The position numbers and the translations under genes were made by a program. DNA of 22,051 nt from Bacillota bacterium (lineage in GTDB: Bacteria > Bacillota > Clostridia > Lachnospirales > Lachnospiraceae): the NCBI GenBank assembly GCA_023389295.1, contig JAEWEO010000277.1, forward strand, positions 1-22,051, given 5' to 3'. Of this stretch, positions 7,831 to 15,378 are shown piece by piece; within the stretch, counting starts at the first letter, position 1, and each line of letters begins with the position of its first letter. Below the pieces are notes generated by a model, which saw only the letters and a list, made by a program, of their open reading frames with translations, was not told the DNA's origin and searched no databases.

Positions 7831-8634
7831 TTATCTCAGACTCTGAGCACGATAACGGGCAGATATCAAATCCAAGTCGTGGCTAAATTCAGCTAGCTCC
7901 TCCTGATCCCCCTTCTGATAGATCCTAAAAAATTCATCCTGAATTCGAATTACTTCTTGCTTGTTTGCCACCTTATAAAGATTCTGTATGTTAGTTAGTA
8001 TATCAGCAACAATGTTTGCTTTAATCGTAAATGAATTCTGTGCATCCATAATTTCATCTCTGACAACCGACATTTCACGGTCAAGAACTAGGATTGCCTC
8101 AGCCGCTGAGGATAGCCGTTCCCTAACATGCTCCGGCATATTCTGCTTATATTTATACTGCAAGGAATGCTCAATGGTTGCCCAGAAATTCATTGCCATT
8201 GTTCTAATCTGGATTTCCACCAGAAGTTCCTTTTTACCTTTTAATGTTTCCACATCATAAGAAACTACCAAATGATAGGAACGATAACCACTCTTTTTTC
8301 GATTGTTAATATAATCCTTCTCCGTTACAATCTTCATATCGGAACGATTCTCAATAATATCAACCACTTTATATATATCTTCAACAAACTGACAAATAAT
8401 TCGTATTCCTGCAATATCATCAATTTTCTCTTCAAAATTAACGAGGTCTAAGCCTTTCTTTTGTGCTTTTTCCAAGATACTGGATATGGTTTTCACTCTT
8501 CCTGTTACCTGCTCAATCGGGGAATAGGCTCCGACATGTCTATATTCATCTATGATATGATTAAATTTAATAATCAGCTCATCCACCGCTAAAGCATATG
8601 GGTCAAGGATTTCTCTCCAAAGTTGTATTTCCAT
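7831..8634 (-). CDS. relQ: small (p)ppGpp synthetase, RelQ/YjbM type
   Basis: Makes the alarmones pppGpp/ppGpp from ATP and GTP or GDP in the cytoplasm. The 267-residue protein has only the RelA/SpoT synthetase domain: GRVKTISSILEK (45-56), DDIAGIRIICQFVEDIYKVV (72-91) with the metal-binding Asp, KDYINNRKKSGYRSYHLVV (106-124; G-loop Tyr117), and VEIQIRTMAMNFWATIEHSL (139-158), with Glu140 as probable catalytic residue. No HD hydrolase, TGS or ACT domain is present. The MNFWATIEHSLQYKYK segment and helical C-terminus match RelQ rather than RelP. It is longer than Bacillus YjbM (about 211 aa) because of an extended C-terminal helical region. The ATG at 8632-8634 has AGGAGGT at good spacing; an in-frame TTG at 8655 was rejected. 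It sits 55 bp after rsmE in an RNA-modification gene series. Confidence 0.9.
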   Translation of the reverse strand: MEIQLWREILDPYALAVDELIIKFNHIIDEYRHVGAYSPIEQVTGRVKTISSILEKAQKKGLDLVNFEEKIDDIAGIRIICQFVEDIYKVVDIIENRSDMKIVTEKDYINNRKKSGYRSYHLVVSYDVETLKGKKELLVEIQIRTMAMNFWATIEHSLQYKYKQNMPEHVRERLSSAAEAILVLDREMSVVRDEIMDAQNSFTIKANIVADILTNIQNLYKVANKQEVIRIQDEFFRIYQKGDQEELAEFSHDLDLISARYRAQSLR

Positions 8635-8689
8635 CTTAAGCTTACCTCCTACCAAAGCTCATAAAAAATAAAGGTATCATGACTTACCT

Positions 8690-9430
8690 CTATTCTTCTA
8701 ACATAAGTACCATCATGGACAAGATTGCAAGGCCTGCCGTCTCCGTCCTCAATATTCTTCTTCCAAGTGTAATTGGCCGTACTTTTTGCTCCATTGCCAA
8801 AGTAATCTCTGTTTCTTCAAATCCACCTTCAGGTCCTATCATTATTCCAACCGTTTCATATTGTCCAATAGAATTCATAATTTCTCTCGTCTTTGACATA
8901 CCGGTAGCATTCTCGTAAGGGATTAGTCCTAGTTCCATCTGCTTTGCCTTAGCAAGGGCATCCTTATAAGTCATGATAGGGGTAATCTTTGGAATAATTC
9001 CCCTTCTTGATTGTTTTGCAGCTTCTTCTGCGATTGCCTGCCAACGCTCTAATTTCTTCTCTTCCTTCTTCTTATCTTCTATCTTAACGACAACTCGCTT
9101 CGTCATCACCGGAACAATCTCGGACACCCCGAGTTCTACAGCCTTCTGTATAATCAATTCCATCTTATCCTTCTTAGGCAAGCCTTGGAATAAAGTTATC
9201 TTTGTTTTTAATTCAGTCCCTGTCTCTTCTACCGACTCAATTTTTGCAGTAGTCTCCCCTTCGGACACCCTATTAATTATACAATAATAATCTTTTCCTT
9301 GTCCATTACAAATTATAATTTCATCCCCCTGCTTCATACGCAGTACATTCTTAAGATGATTAACGTCAGAGCCGGTAATTCTAACTATATCTCCATCAAT
9401 CTGATCTGGAGTAACATAAAATCGATGCAT
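8690..9430 (-). CDS. rsmE: 16S rRNA (uracil-1498-N3)-methyltransferase RsmE
   Basis: SPOUT-class methyltransferase that makes m3U1498 in 16S rRNA. The 246-residue protein starts MHRFYVTPDQ, typical for RsmE. An N-terminal PUA-like domain (VRITGSDVNHLKNVLRMKQGDE) is followed by the knotted SPOUT domain with KKDKMELIIQKAVELGVSEI, QSRRGIIPKI, IGPEGGFEETE and LGRRILRTETA, all family signatures. The start is the ATG at 9428-9430, preceded by AAAGGAGAC; a longer reading frame from 9469 has no comparable ribosome site and adds non-conserved residues. In many Firmicutes it directly follows prmA. Here a plus-strand gene lies between them, and rsmE has its own strong promoter carrying a LexA-like palindrome. 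Confidence 0.95.
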   Translation of the reverse strand: MHRFYVTPDQIDGDIVRITGSDVNHLKNVLRMKQGDEIIICNGQGKDYYCIINRVSEGETTAKIESVEETGTELKTKITLFQGLPKKDKMELIIQKAVELGVSEIVPVMTKRVVVKIEDKKKEEKKLERWQAIAEEAAKQSRRGIIPKITPIMTYKDALAKAKQMELGLIPYENATGMSKTREIMNSIGQYETVGIMIGPEGGFEETEITLAMEQKVRPITLGRRILRTETAGLAILSMMVLMLEE

Positions 9431-9477
9431 CGGTAGTCTCCTTTGCCAATTACATAATTTTAACTTCATACTATTCT

Positions 9478-9506
9478 ATTATACACCAAAAAGAACATAT
9501 GTTCAA
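9478..9506 (-). promoter_or_regulatory. sigma-A promoter of rsmE
   Basis: On the minus strand TTGAAC (9501-9506) and a perfect TATAAT (9478-9483) are 17 bp apart, about 48 bp upstream of the rsmE ATG. This is one of the best promoter matches in the window and explains how rsmE and the genes after it are expressed although they are cut off from prmA. Confidence 0.8.
9493..9504. promoter_or_regulatory. LexA (DinR)-like operator overlapping the rsmE promoter
   Basis: The 12-bp perfect palindrome GAACATATGTTC equals the core of the Gram-positive SOS box (CGAAC-N4-GTTCG). It covers four bases of the -35 box and part of the spacer of the rsmE promoter, where a bound repressor would block RNA polymerase. 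The outer C and G of the Bacillus consensus are absent (A/T flanks). Function is inferred from sequence only. Confidence 0.55.
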
Positions 9507-9624
9507 CACTAATTTCGTACAAGCTATCATACAATAGTTATGTCTTAAAGTCAAAGTAAAAGCAAAATAAATAGGAATTCCAGTAAATTAATACCACACT
9601 CCCTTTTCACATCTAATGATCTCA

Positions 9625-9653
9625 TTTACATTTTTATATATTTAATGTATATT
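9625..9653 (+). promoter_or_regulatory. probable sigma-A promoter of the DUF3784-like gene
   Basis: TTTACA (9625-9630) and TATATT (9648-9653) are separated by 17 bp. The start of transcription would be near 9660, giving a leader of about 75 nt to the ATG at 9738. The region is AT-rich, so a chance match is possible, but it is the best candidate upstream of this solitary plus-strand gene. Confidence 0.5.
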
Positions 9654-9737
9654 ATTGCCATATAATAACTACCATGTTATGATAATAAAGACTTTAAAAA
9701 GAATTTACAATATTGAAACAGAAGGGGAGAATTTTTT

Positions 9738-10067
9738 ATGGGATCTGATATTCTAGGATTAGTGGTTAGTAGTTTCATTTTTATAATTATATTATGTTTT
9801 GGTTTTATGCTTCGTTCCGGTCACGGTGCATCATTCATAAGCATTTACTTTTTTATGTCAAAGGAGAAAAAGGCTCTCTATAATGAAAGAGCACTATGCC
9901 GTTTCGTTGGAAATCTATTATTTTTAGCAGATCTGTATATTCTAATTGTAGTTATAGCAGGAATACTTGAGATTACCTGGCTAATCATATTTTTAACGAT
10001 TTGTCTTACTATCTTTTTTATCTCCATGATGATTTATGTTTTTACATCTCCCAAATATAGAAACTAA
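9738..10067 (+). CDS. small membrane protein, DUF3784-like
   Basis: A 109-residue protein with three predicted membrane segments (about 5-25, 57-77 and 82-102). Between the first two, the segment FMSKEKKALYNERALCRFVG resembles the conserved cytoplasmic loop of DUF3784 proteins (typically MSKEEKAKYDEKALCRFMG), which are common in Firmicutes and have no known function. A strong GGGGAG site precedes the ATG. It is the only plus-strand gene in the window, with its own promoter candidate and a clear terminator hairpin. It divides prmA from rsmE, so it looks like an insertion into a conserved gene series. No signal peptide cleavage site or catalytic motif is evident. The coding call is firm; the family call is from memory of the motif. 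Confidence 0.8.
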   Translation: MGSDILGLVVSSFIFIIILCFGFMLRSGHGASFISIYFFMSKEKKALYNERALCRFVGNLLFLADLYILIVVIAGILEITWLIIFLTICLTIFFISMMIYVFTSPKYRN

Positions 10068-10078
10068 ACATTCAAAAT

Positions 10079-10120
10079 CTCCCGGTAGTATCTACGTAAG
10101 ATTCCACCGGGAGTATTTTA
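10079..10120 (+). terminator. intrinsic terminator after the DUF3784-like gene (possibly bidirectional)
   Basis: CTCCCGGT at 10079-10086 pairs with ACCGGGAG at 10106-10113, followed by TATTTTA on the plus strand. It begins 11 bp after the stop codon. On the minus strand it is followed by ATTTTGAATG, so it may also stop transcripts coming from prmA. Confidence 0.78.
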
Positions 10121-10275
10121 ACGACAAAGGTTTTCCTTTATCGATACTATTATGATATTCCAAAATGCAAATTAATATTAAGGAAAGTAGTAATTTCCTA
10201 ATACTTCTTCATAAACATAGAGTCAGACGAAATCAATTGTTTCTAAAACTTTGATTCAATGAATCTGTAGTGCTA

Positions 10276-11241
10276 CTAGCATCCCTTCTTTGCAACAAAG
10301 GATACCCAGTCATTCATCCGATTCACTTTTAGTATTGTAAACTTATTTTTAAGGAGAGCCTGCTTTACCACCTCTTCCTTCGTATTAATGATTCCTGAGC
10401 TAATAAATATTCCATCCGACTTCATATTCTCACCAATGACATCCGACAAAGGTATAATTACATCTGCCAGTATGTTAGCTACAACCAAGTCGTATTTTTC
10501 TTTGCCTATTTCCGTGCGAATTCCATCATCTTCAATGATATTACCGGTAGTAAAGATTAAATTTCCCTCTTTAACTGTGAGCTGATTTACCTCTGCATTT
10601 TCGATTGCTGAATCTGTTGCATGGGGGTCAATATCAATTCCAAGAACTTCTTTTGCACCCAGTTTTTTTGCTATAATGGATAAGATTCCGCTTCCACTTC
10701 CGGCATCTAATACTATGGAATTAGGCTCTATATATTGTTTCATTCCAAGGATGCATAGTTTTGTAGTCTCATGGGAACCGGTACCAAACGAAGTACCCGG
10801 ATCAATTTCTATAACCAGATCTCCTTCCTTATTGTCTTTAAGTTCCTCCCAGGTCGGTTTAATGACAATCGTGTCATCAATACGAAAGGGTTTAAAAAAA
10901 GCTTTCCAGTTATTAATCCAATCCTTGTCTTCCGTCTCAGAAAGTGTTATTTCACCACTACCAACTGACACAAACTCAGATAATTCCTCTAATCCGATCT
11001 TTATATTACTTAGTAAAGAATCAATATCTTCTTCTTCCTCCACATAGAAGCTAACAATGGAAGTACCATCATCCTCTTTTAGTTCCGGAAGAATATCGAT
11101 AAACATCTCTTTTCTCTCCGCTTCCGTTATTGGTACATTATCACTTATCTCGATTCCGCTAATTCCAAGTTCACTTAGCATATCGCTAATTAAATCAACC
11201 GCTTGTGTTGTTGTTTCTAAGGTAAACTTCTTCCACTTCAT
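10276..11241 (-). CDS. prmA: ribosomal protein L11 methyltransferase PrmA
   Basis: SAM-dependent enzyme that methylates lysines of ribosomal protein L11. The 321-residue product has the PrmA N-terminal L11-binding domain (MKWKKFTLETTTQAVDLISD) and a class I methyltransferase domain: IDPGTSFGTGSHETTKLC, the SAM motif VLDAGSGSGILSIIAKKLGA, GIDIDPHATDSAIENAEVN, and the active-site segment LVVANILADVIIPL, whose N-I-L residues are family hallmarks. The ATG at 11239-11241 is chosen because GGAGGAAAAT lies just upstream and it yields the usual MKW start; a second ATG four codons earlier lacks a ribosome site. It follows dnaJ, as in many Firmicutes, but a hairpin terminator lies between them and no clear separate promoter was found, so expression may depend on read-through. 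Confidence 0.95.
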   Translation of the reverse strand: MKWKKFTLETTTQAVDLISDMLSELGISGIEISDNVPITEAERKEMFIDILPELKEDDGTSIVSFYVEEEEDIDSLLSNIKIGLEELSEFVSVGSGEITLSETEDKDWINNWKAFFKPFRIDDTIVIKPTWEELKDNKEGDLVIEIDPGTSFGTGSHETTKLCILGMKQYIEPNSIVLDAGSGSGILSIIAKKLGAKEVLGIDIDPHATDSAIENAEVNQLTVKEGNLIFTTGNIIEDDGIRTEIGKEKYDLVVANILADVIIPLSDVIGENMKSDGIFISSGIINTKEEVVKQALLKNKFTILKVNRMNDWVSFVAKKGC

Positions 11242-11268
11242 ATTTTCCTCCATGCATTAGGCAACGCC

Positions 11269-11304
11269 AAAAAGCACCCAAGTATAGTCTTGCCATACTT
11301 GGGT
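11269..11304 (-). terminator. intrinsic terminator between dnaJ and prmA
   Basis: A perfect 10-bp stem (ACCCAAGTAT at 11276-11285 with ATACTTGGGT at 11295-11304) has a 9-nt loop. On the minus strand it is followed by GCTTTTTGG. The plus-strand side is followed by TGTTTTA, so it could work in both directions. It probably ends most heat-shock operon transcripts after dnaJ. Confidence 0.72.
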
Positions 11305-11340
11305 TGTTTTATCTCGGGTATTCTACTTTAATTGTTCAAT

Positions 11341-12489
11341 TCATTTCCAAAATTTCTTTTTGCCCTTTTCTTTCTCATGCTCACTACTGTCCTGGGTGTT
11401 CTCTGATTTACCGTTCATAGCTTCATCAAACTTTTTAAGTAATTCCTTCTGCTCTGAATTTAGACCCGTGGGCACCTGTACCACAAGCGTTACATAATGG
11501 TCACCTCTGACTGCCTTATTTCTAAGACTCGGTACACCTTTTTCTCTCAGTCTTACCTTTGTATCCGTCTGGGTTCCGGGTTTTACGGTATAGATAACAT
11601 CTCCATCTACTGTGTTTATTCGAATATCTCCGCCCAGTACCGCTGTTGCGTAAGAAATCGGAGCTGTTGAGAAAATATCATAGTCCTGACGTTGGAAAAT
11701 AGGATGTCTGCTTACATCAATTTCAACGAGTAAATCTCCTCTTGGACCTCCGTTGGTTCCAGGCTCACCTTTACCACGAATTCTAACACTCTGTCCGCTA
11801 TCAATACCTGCGGGAATGGATACTTTAATTTTCTTCTTGCTATTGATATAGCCGGTGCCGTAGCAATCAGAACATTTTTCTTTAATTATTTTACCGGTTC
11901 CTTTACAATCCGGACAGGTCTGTACATTACGAACCATGCCAAATAAGGATTGCTGTGTAAATACGACTTGCCCTTTACCACCACATTTTGAACAGGTGTC
12001 GGCTGAAGTACCCGGCTTAGCTCCACTACCATGACAGGTAGCACAATCGTCTTTTAAGGTTAAATCAAGTTCTTTCTCTGTACCAAAAACCGCTTCTTCA
12101 AAGGTGATTCTGACAGCTGTACGAAGGTTTGCTCCTTGCATAGGTCCATTGCTTTGACGTCTTGAACGACCACCGAAGAGGTCTCCAAAGATATCACCAA
12201 AGATATCACCCATATCCATACCGGAAAAATCAAATCCTCCGGCTCCCCCGCCAGCACCACCGTCAAAGGCTGAATGACCAAATTGGTCATACTGTCTGCG
12301 CTTATCCGCATCGCTGAGAACAGCATATGCTTCTGAAGCTTCTTTGAATTTCGCTTCCGCAGCTGCATCCCCGGGATTGGTATCGGGATGGTACTTCTTA
12401 GCAAGCTGTCTATATGCTTTTTTTAATTCATCCTCTGTCGCATTCTTACCGACACCTAGGACCTCATAATAATCTCGTTTATCTGCCAT
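11341..12489 (-). CDS. dnaJ: chaperone DnaJ (type I Hsp40)
   Basis: Co-chaperone that delivers unfolded clients to DnaK and stimulates its ATPase. The 382-residue protein is a full type I DnaJ: J domain (1-70) with HPD at 34-36, Gly/Phe-rich linker (about 76-108, with GDIFGDIFGDLFGG), zinc domain with four CxxCxGxG motifs (C149/C152, C166/C169, C192/C195, C206/C209), and the C-terminal client-binding domain ending in a lysine-rich tail. The ATG at 12487-12489 (MADKRDYYEVLG) fits the family; AGGAG lies very close and AAAGG farther upstream. It is the last gene of hrcA-grpE-dnaK-dnaJ and is presumably under CIRCE/HrcA control. Confidence 0.97.
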   Translation of the reverse strand: MADKRDYYEVLGVGKNATEDELKKAYRQLAKKYHPDTNPGDAAAEAKFKEASEAYAVLSDADKRRQYDQFGHSAFDGGAGGGAGGFDFSGMDMGDIFGDIFGDLFGGRSRRQSNGPMQGANLRTAVRITFEEAVFGTEKELDLTLKDDCATCHGSGAKPGTSADTCSKCGGKGQVVFTQQSLFGMVRNVQTCPDCKGTGKIIKEKCSDCYGTGYINSKKKIKVSIPAGIDSGQSVRIRGKGEPGTNGGPRGDLLVEIDVSRHPIFQRQDYDIFSTAPISYATAVLGGDIRINTVDGDVIYTVKPGTQTDTKVRLREKGVPSLRNKAVRGDHYVTLVVQVPTGLNSEQKELLKKFDEAMNGKSENTQDSSEHEKEKGKKKFWK

Positions 12490-12569
12490 CTTCTCCTTCA
12501 CCTTTCATAGCCAACTCTATCTAAGGTTTGCCTGGTATTTACCAAGCGCTCCCTTTCTCATAGGCAAAC

Positions 12570-12591
12570 AGGCAGTCAATGTTGACCGCCT
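12570..12591. repeat. hairpin in the dnaK-dnaJ spacer
   Basis: AGGC-A-GTCAA is mirrored by TTGAC-C-GCCT with one central mismatch and a very short loop. The T-run (TATTTTTCTTTTTT) follows it on the plus strand only; on the minus strand, the direction of the operon, the 3' flank is GTTTGCC. It may be an mRNA processing or stability element, or a terminator facing the wrong way; no assignment is safe. Confidence 0.5.
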
Positions 12592-12651
12592 ATTTTTCTT
12601 TTTTAATTATATCAAGAATTCGTTGTTTTTCAACAAGAACTTCTATTTTTA

Positions 12652-14514
12652 TTAAACTTCGCGGTAATCACCATCAACTACATCATCGCTGTAGCCACCG
12701 GTAGCTCCTGCATTGTCGGCACCTGACATATCAGGACCGGCACCTGCTGCACCGCTCTGCTCGTATAATTTTGCAAATAAAGCTTGCGCATTTGTCATAA
12801 GGGATTCCTTTGCTGCCTTAATATCAGCTACTTCTCCCTCACTAATTGCTTCAGGATTGGTCTTCTCAAGCAATTCTTTTAATCTTGTCAAATCTGCTTC
12901 AACGGTAGATTTTGCACTAGCGTCTATCTTATCGCCAACTTCACCAAGCGCTTTCTCTGTCTGGAATACTAAGGAATCTGCATCATTACGAACATCTACT
13001 GCTTCCTTACGTAATTTATCCTGAGCCTCGTATTCAGCAGCTTCTTTTACTGCTTTATCAATATCAGAATCTGATAAGTTGGAACTTGCCGTAATGGTGA
13101 TATGTTGCTCTCTACCGGTTCCTAAATCCTTAGCAGATACATTTACAATACCATTCGCGTCGATATCAAAGGTAACTTCAATCTGAGGAACACCTCTTCT
13201 TGCCGGCGGAATACCATCCAGACGGAATTGTCCAAGGCTCTTGTTGTCCTTTGCGAATTGTCTTTCACCCTGAACTACGTTAATATCAACTGCGGTCTGA
13301 TTATCAGCAGCTGTTGAGAAGATCTGGCTCTTCTTGGTAGGAATTGTTGTGTTTCTCTCGATTAATCTGGTAGCAACACCACCTAATGTTTCGATAGAAA
13401 GTGACAACGGAGTTACGTCAAGAAGTAAGATGTCTCCTGCACCAGCATCACCTGCTAATTTACCACCCTGAACAGAAGCACCGATAGCAACACATTCATC
13501 AGGATTCAAGGATTTTGAAGGTTCCTGGCCTGTTAATTGTTTAACCTTATCCTGAACAGCAGGGATACGAGTAGAACCACCAACTAATAATACCTTCTTA
13601 ATATCACTTGCAGAAAGACCAGCATCACGAAGAGCATTCTGTACCGGGATAACAGTTCTTTCTACCAAGTCGTGAGTTAATTCATCAAATTTAGCACGAG
13701 TTAAGTTCATATCAAAATGTTTCGGGCCCTCTGCAGTTGCAGTAATGAAAGGAAGGTTAATGTTGGTTGTAGTAGCAGAGGATAATTCCTTCTTTGCTTT
13801 TTCTGCTGCTTCTCTTAATCTTTGAAGAGCCATTTTATCTAAGGATAAATCTACACCATCAGACTTCTTAAACTCATCAATCATATATCTGGTAATTCTC
13901 TCATCGAAGTCATCACCACCAAGTCTGTTATCACCGGAGGTTGCAAGAACTTCAATAACACCATCACCAATATCAATTACGGATACGTCGAAGGTACCAC
14001 CACCTAAGTCATATACCATAATTTTTTGCTCATGTTCGTTATCAAGACCATACGCTAAAGCTGCAGCGGTAGGCTCGTTAATAATTCTCTTAACATCAAG
14101 ACCTGCAATCTTACCAGCATCCTTTGTTGCCTGTCTCTGTGCATCATTAAAGTAAGCAGGAACAGTGATAACCGCTTCTGTTACCTTCTCACCAAGATAG
14201 CTTTCTGCATCTGCTTTCAGTTTCTGAAGCACCATTGCGGAGATTTCTTGAGGAGAAAATCTCTTATCGTCAATTTTAACTCTGAAGTCAGTTCCCATAT
14301 GTCTCTTAATGGAGGAGATAGTCTTATCTGAGTTAGTAACTGCCTGACGCTTTGCAGGCTCACCAACGAGACGCTCTCCTGTCTTTGTAAATGCAACAAC
14401 AGATGGTGTTGTTCTTGCGCCTTCTGTATTTGCTATAACAACCGGCTTTCCGCCTTCCATAACGGCTACACATGAATTTGTTGTACCTAAGTCAATACCT
14501 ATAATTTTACCCAT
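12652..14514 (-). CDS. dnaK: molecular chaperone DnaK (Hsp70)
   Basis: ATP-driven chaperone that binds exposed hydrophobic peptide segments. The 620-residue protein has the nucleotide-binding domain with IGIDLGTTNSCVAVMEGG at the N-terminus, ITVPAYFNDAQRQATKDAG, VYDLGGGTFDVSVIDIG and LLVGGSTRIPAVQ, then the linker LLLDVTPLSLSIETLGG, the substrate-binding domain and the helical lid ending in DDVVDGDYREV. Its length fits Gram-positive DnaK, which lacks the extra nucleotide-domain loop of the E. coli protein. The ATG at 14512-14514 has AGGAGGAAA upstream. It lies 68 bp after grpE and 162 bp before dnaJ; the operon is expected to be heat-induced through HrcA. Confidence 0.98.
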   Translation of the reverse strand: MGKIIGIDLGTTNSCVAVMEGGKPVVIANTEGARTTPSVVAFTKTGERLVGEPAKRQAVTNSDKTISSIKRHMGTDFRVKIDDKRFSPQEISAMVLQKLKADAESYLGEKVTEAVITVPAYFNDAQRQATKDAGKIAGLDVKRIINEPTAAALAYGLDNEHEQKIMVYDLGGGTFDVSVIDIGDGVIEVLATSGDNRLGGDDFDERITRYMIDEFKKSDGVDLSLDKMALQRLREAAEKAKKELSSATTTNINLPFITATAEGPKHFDMNLTRAKFDELTHDLVERTVIPVQNALRDAGLSASDIKKVLLVGGSTRIPAVQDKVKQLTGQEPSKSLNPDECVAIGASVQGGKLAGDAGAGDILLLDVTPLSLSIETLGGVATRLIERNTTIPTKKSQIFSTAADNQTAVDINVVQGERQFAKDNKSLGQFRLDGIPPARRGVPQIEVTFDIDANGIVNVSAKDLGTGREQHITITASSNLSDSDIDKAVKEAAEYEAQDKLRKEAVDVRNDADSLVFQTEKALGEVGDKIDASAKSTVEADLTRLKELLEKTNPEAISEGEVADIKAAKESLMTNAQALFAKLYEQSGAAGAGPDMSGADNAGATGGYSDDVVDGDYREV

Positions 14515-14582
14515 GATTGTTTCCTCCTATATTTTTTAAATTCTTGACCAGCTAAATTGTTTCGTTTTTTATTACTAATCAA

Positions 14583-15305
14583 CTAATTTACTACTTTTAC
14601 CATACTGTGACGAACCACCATGTCACGGTAGAGATATCCTTTTTGGAATTCATCGGTTACTATGTTTTCTCCAATGCTTTCATCTTCACCATGCATAACC
14701 GCATTATGAAGATTTGGATCAAATTCTTTACCTACGGCATCGATGGGTTTTACGCCAATCTCCTCCAAAGAGGTCATCAATTGGCGGTAAATCATCTCAA
14801 TTCCTTGTGCAAAACCACCTTCTTTTTCTTTCTCCGTAAGTGTACCAAGTCCTCGTTCGAAATTATCAACGATGGGAAGCAACTTCTCGATAATGGATTT
14901 AACACCCATGTCATACATCGTTGACTTCTCTTTGTCTGAGCGTTTACGGAAATTCTCAAACTCTGCCATTGTTCTCATAAGGCGATCCGTAAGCTCTTCA
15001 ATTTTTTGATCTTTCGCAGCAAGTTCTTTTGATTTGGAATTTTTAAAGAATGACTTATTACTTTTCTCTGTTTTCTCATCTCCTTGCTCTAAAGCGGCTG
15101 TCTCTATGGTTTCTTCCACATTCTCGTCTACATTCTCGTCTACATTTTCATTTAACATTTCATCTTCCTCCACAGCAACTTCATCGCAGATCACATTCGC
15201 TTTTGTCTCTTCTTCTATCACCTGCTCCATAGACTCTTTTGACTTTTCGTTCATTACCTTCTCCTTTTCCATGGCCGCTTTCATTATTTCGATTGCTTTA
15301 TCCAT
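14583..15305 (-). CDS. grpE: nucleotide exchange factor GrpE
   Basis: Exchanges ADP for ATP on DnaK. The product has a long acidic, low-complexity N-terminus (to about residue 85), a coiled coil (KELAAKDQKIEELTDRLMRT), the signature MAEFENFRKRSDKEK, and the C-terminal beta domain with FDPNLHNAVMHGED and GYLYRDMVVRHSMVKV. The length of about 240 aa exceeds that of many homologues because of the acidic extension, which includes a 12-bp tandem DNA repeat coding for NVDE units. The start is uncertain by three codons: the ATG at 15303-15305 has GGAGG only two bases upstream, whereas the TTG at 15312-15314 has AAGGTGG at about 10 nt. It lies between hrcA and dnaK in the usual order. Confidence 0.95.
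   Translation of the reverse strand: MDKAIEIMKAAMEKEKVMNEKSKESMEQVIEEETKANVICDEVAVEEDEMLNENVDENVDENVEETIETAALEQGDEKTEKSNKSFFKNSKSKELAAKDQKIEELTDRLMRTMAEFENFRKRSDKEKSTMYDMGVKSIIEKLLPIVDNFERGLGTLTEKEKEGGFAQGIEMIYRQLMTSLEEIGVKPIDAVGKEFDPNLHNAVMHGEDESIGENIVTDEFQKGYLYRDMVVRHSMVKVVN
15118..15153. repeat. 12-bp tandem repeat inside grpE (NVDE units)
   Basis: ACATTCTCGTCT occurs twice head to tail (15118-15129 and 15130-15141), followed by the diverged unit ACATTTTCATTT (15142-15153). On the coding strand it gives NENVDENVDENV in the acidic N-terminus of GrpE. Because the unit is four codons long, copy-number change would keep the frame. Confidence 0.8.
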
Positions 15306-15378
15306 ATCCTCCAATCTTAGAATACCACCTTTCTAACTGCTTATTTGTCCGTAAGATTTCACAGGCAAAATACTTTAC

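Noticed and set aside
10676..11047. Plus-strand 123-codon ORF opposite prmA
   Set aside because: Lies entirely within prmA on the opposite strand, Ser/Pro-rich as expected from an antisense frame, with no ribosome site.
12060..12404. 114-codon minus-strand ORF in a second frame of dnaJ
   Set aside because: Overlaps the well-conserved J and Gly/Phe regions of DnaJ in another frame; no independent start signal or family resemblance.
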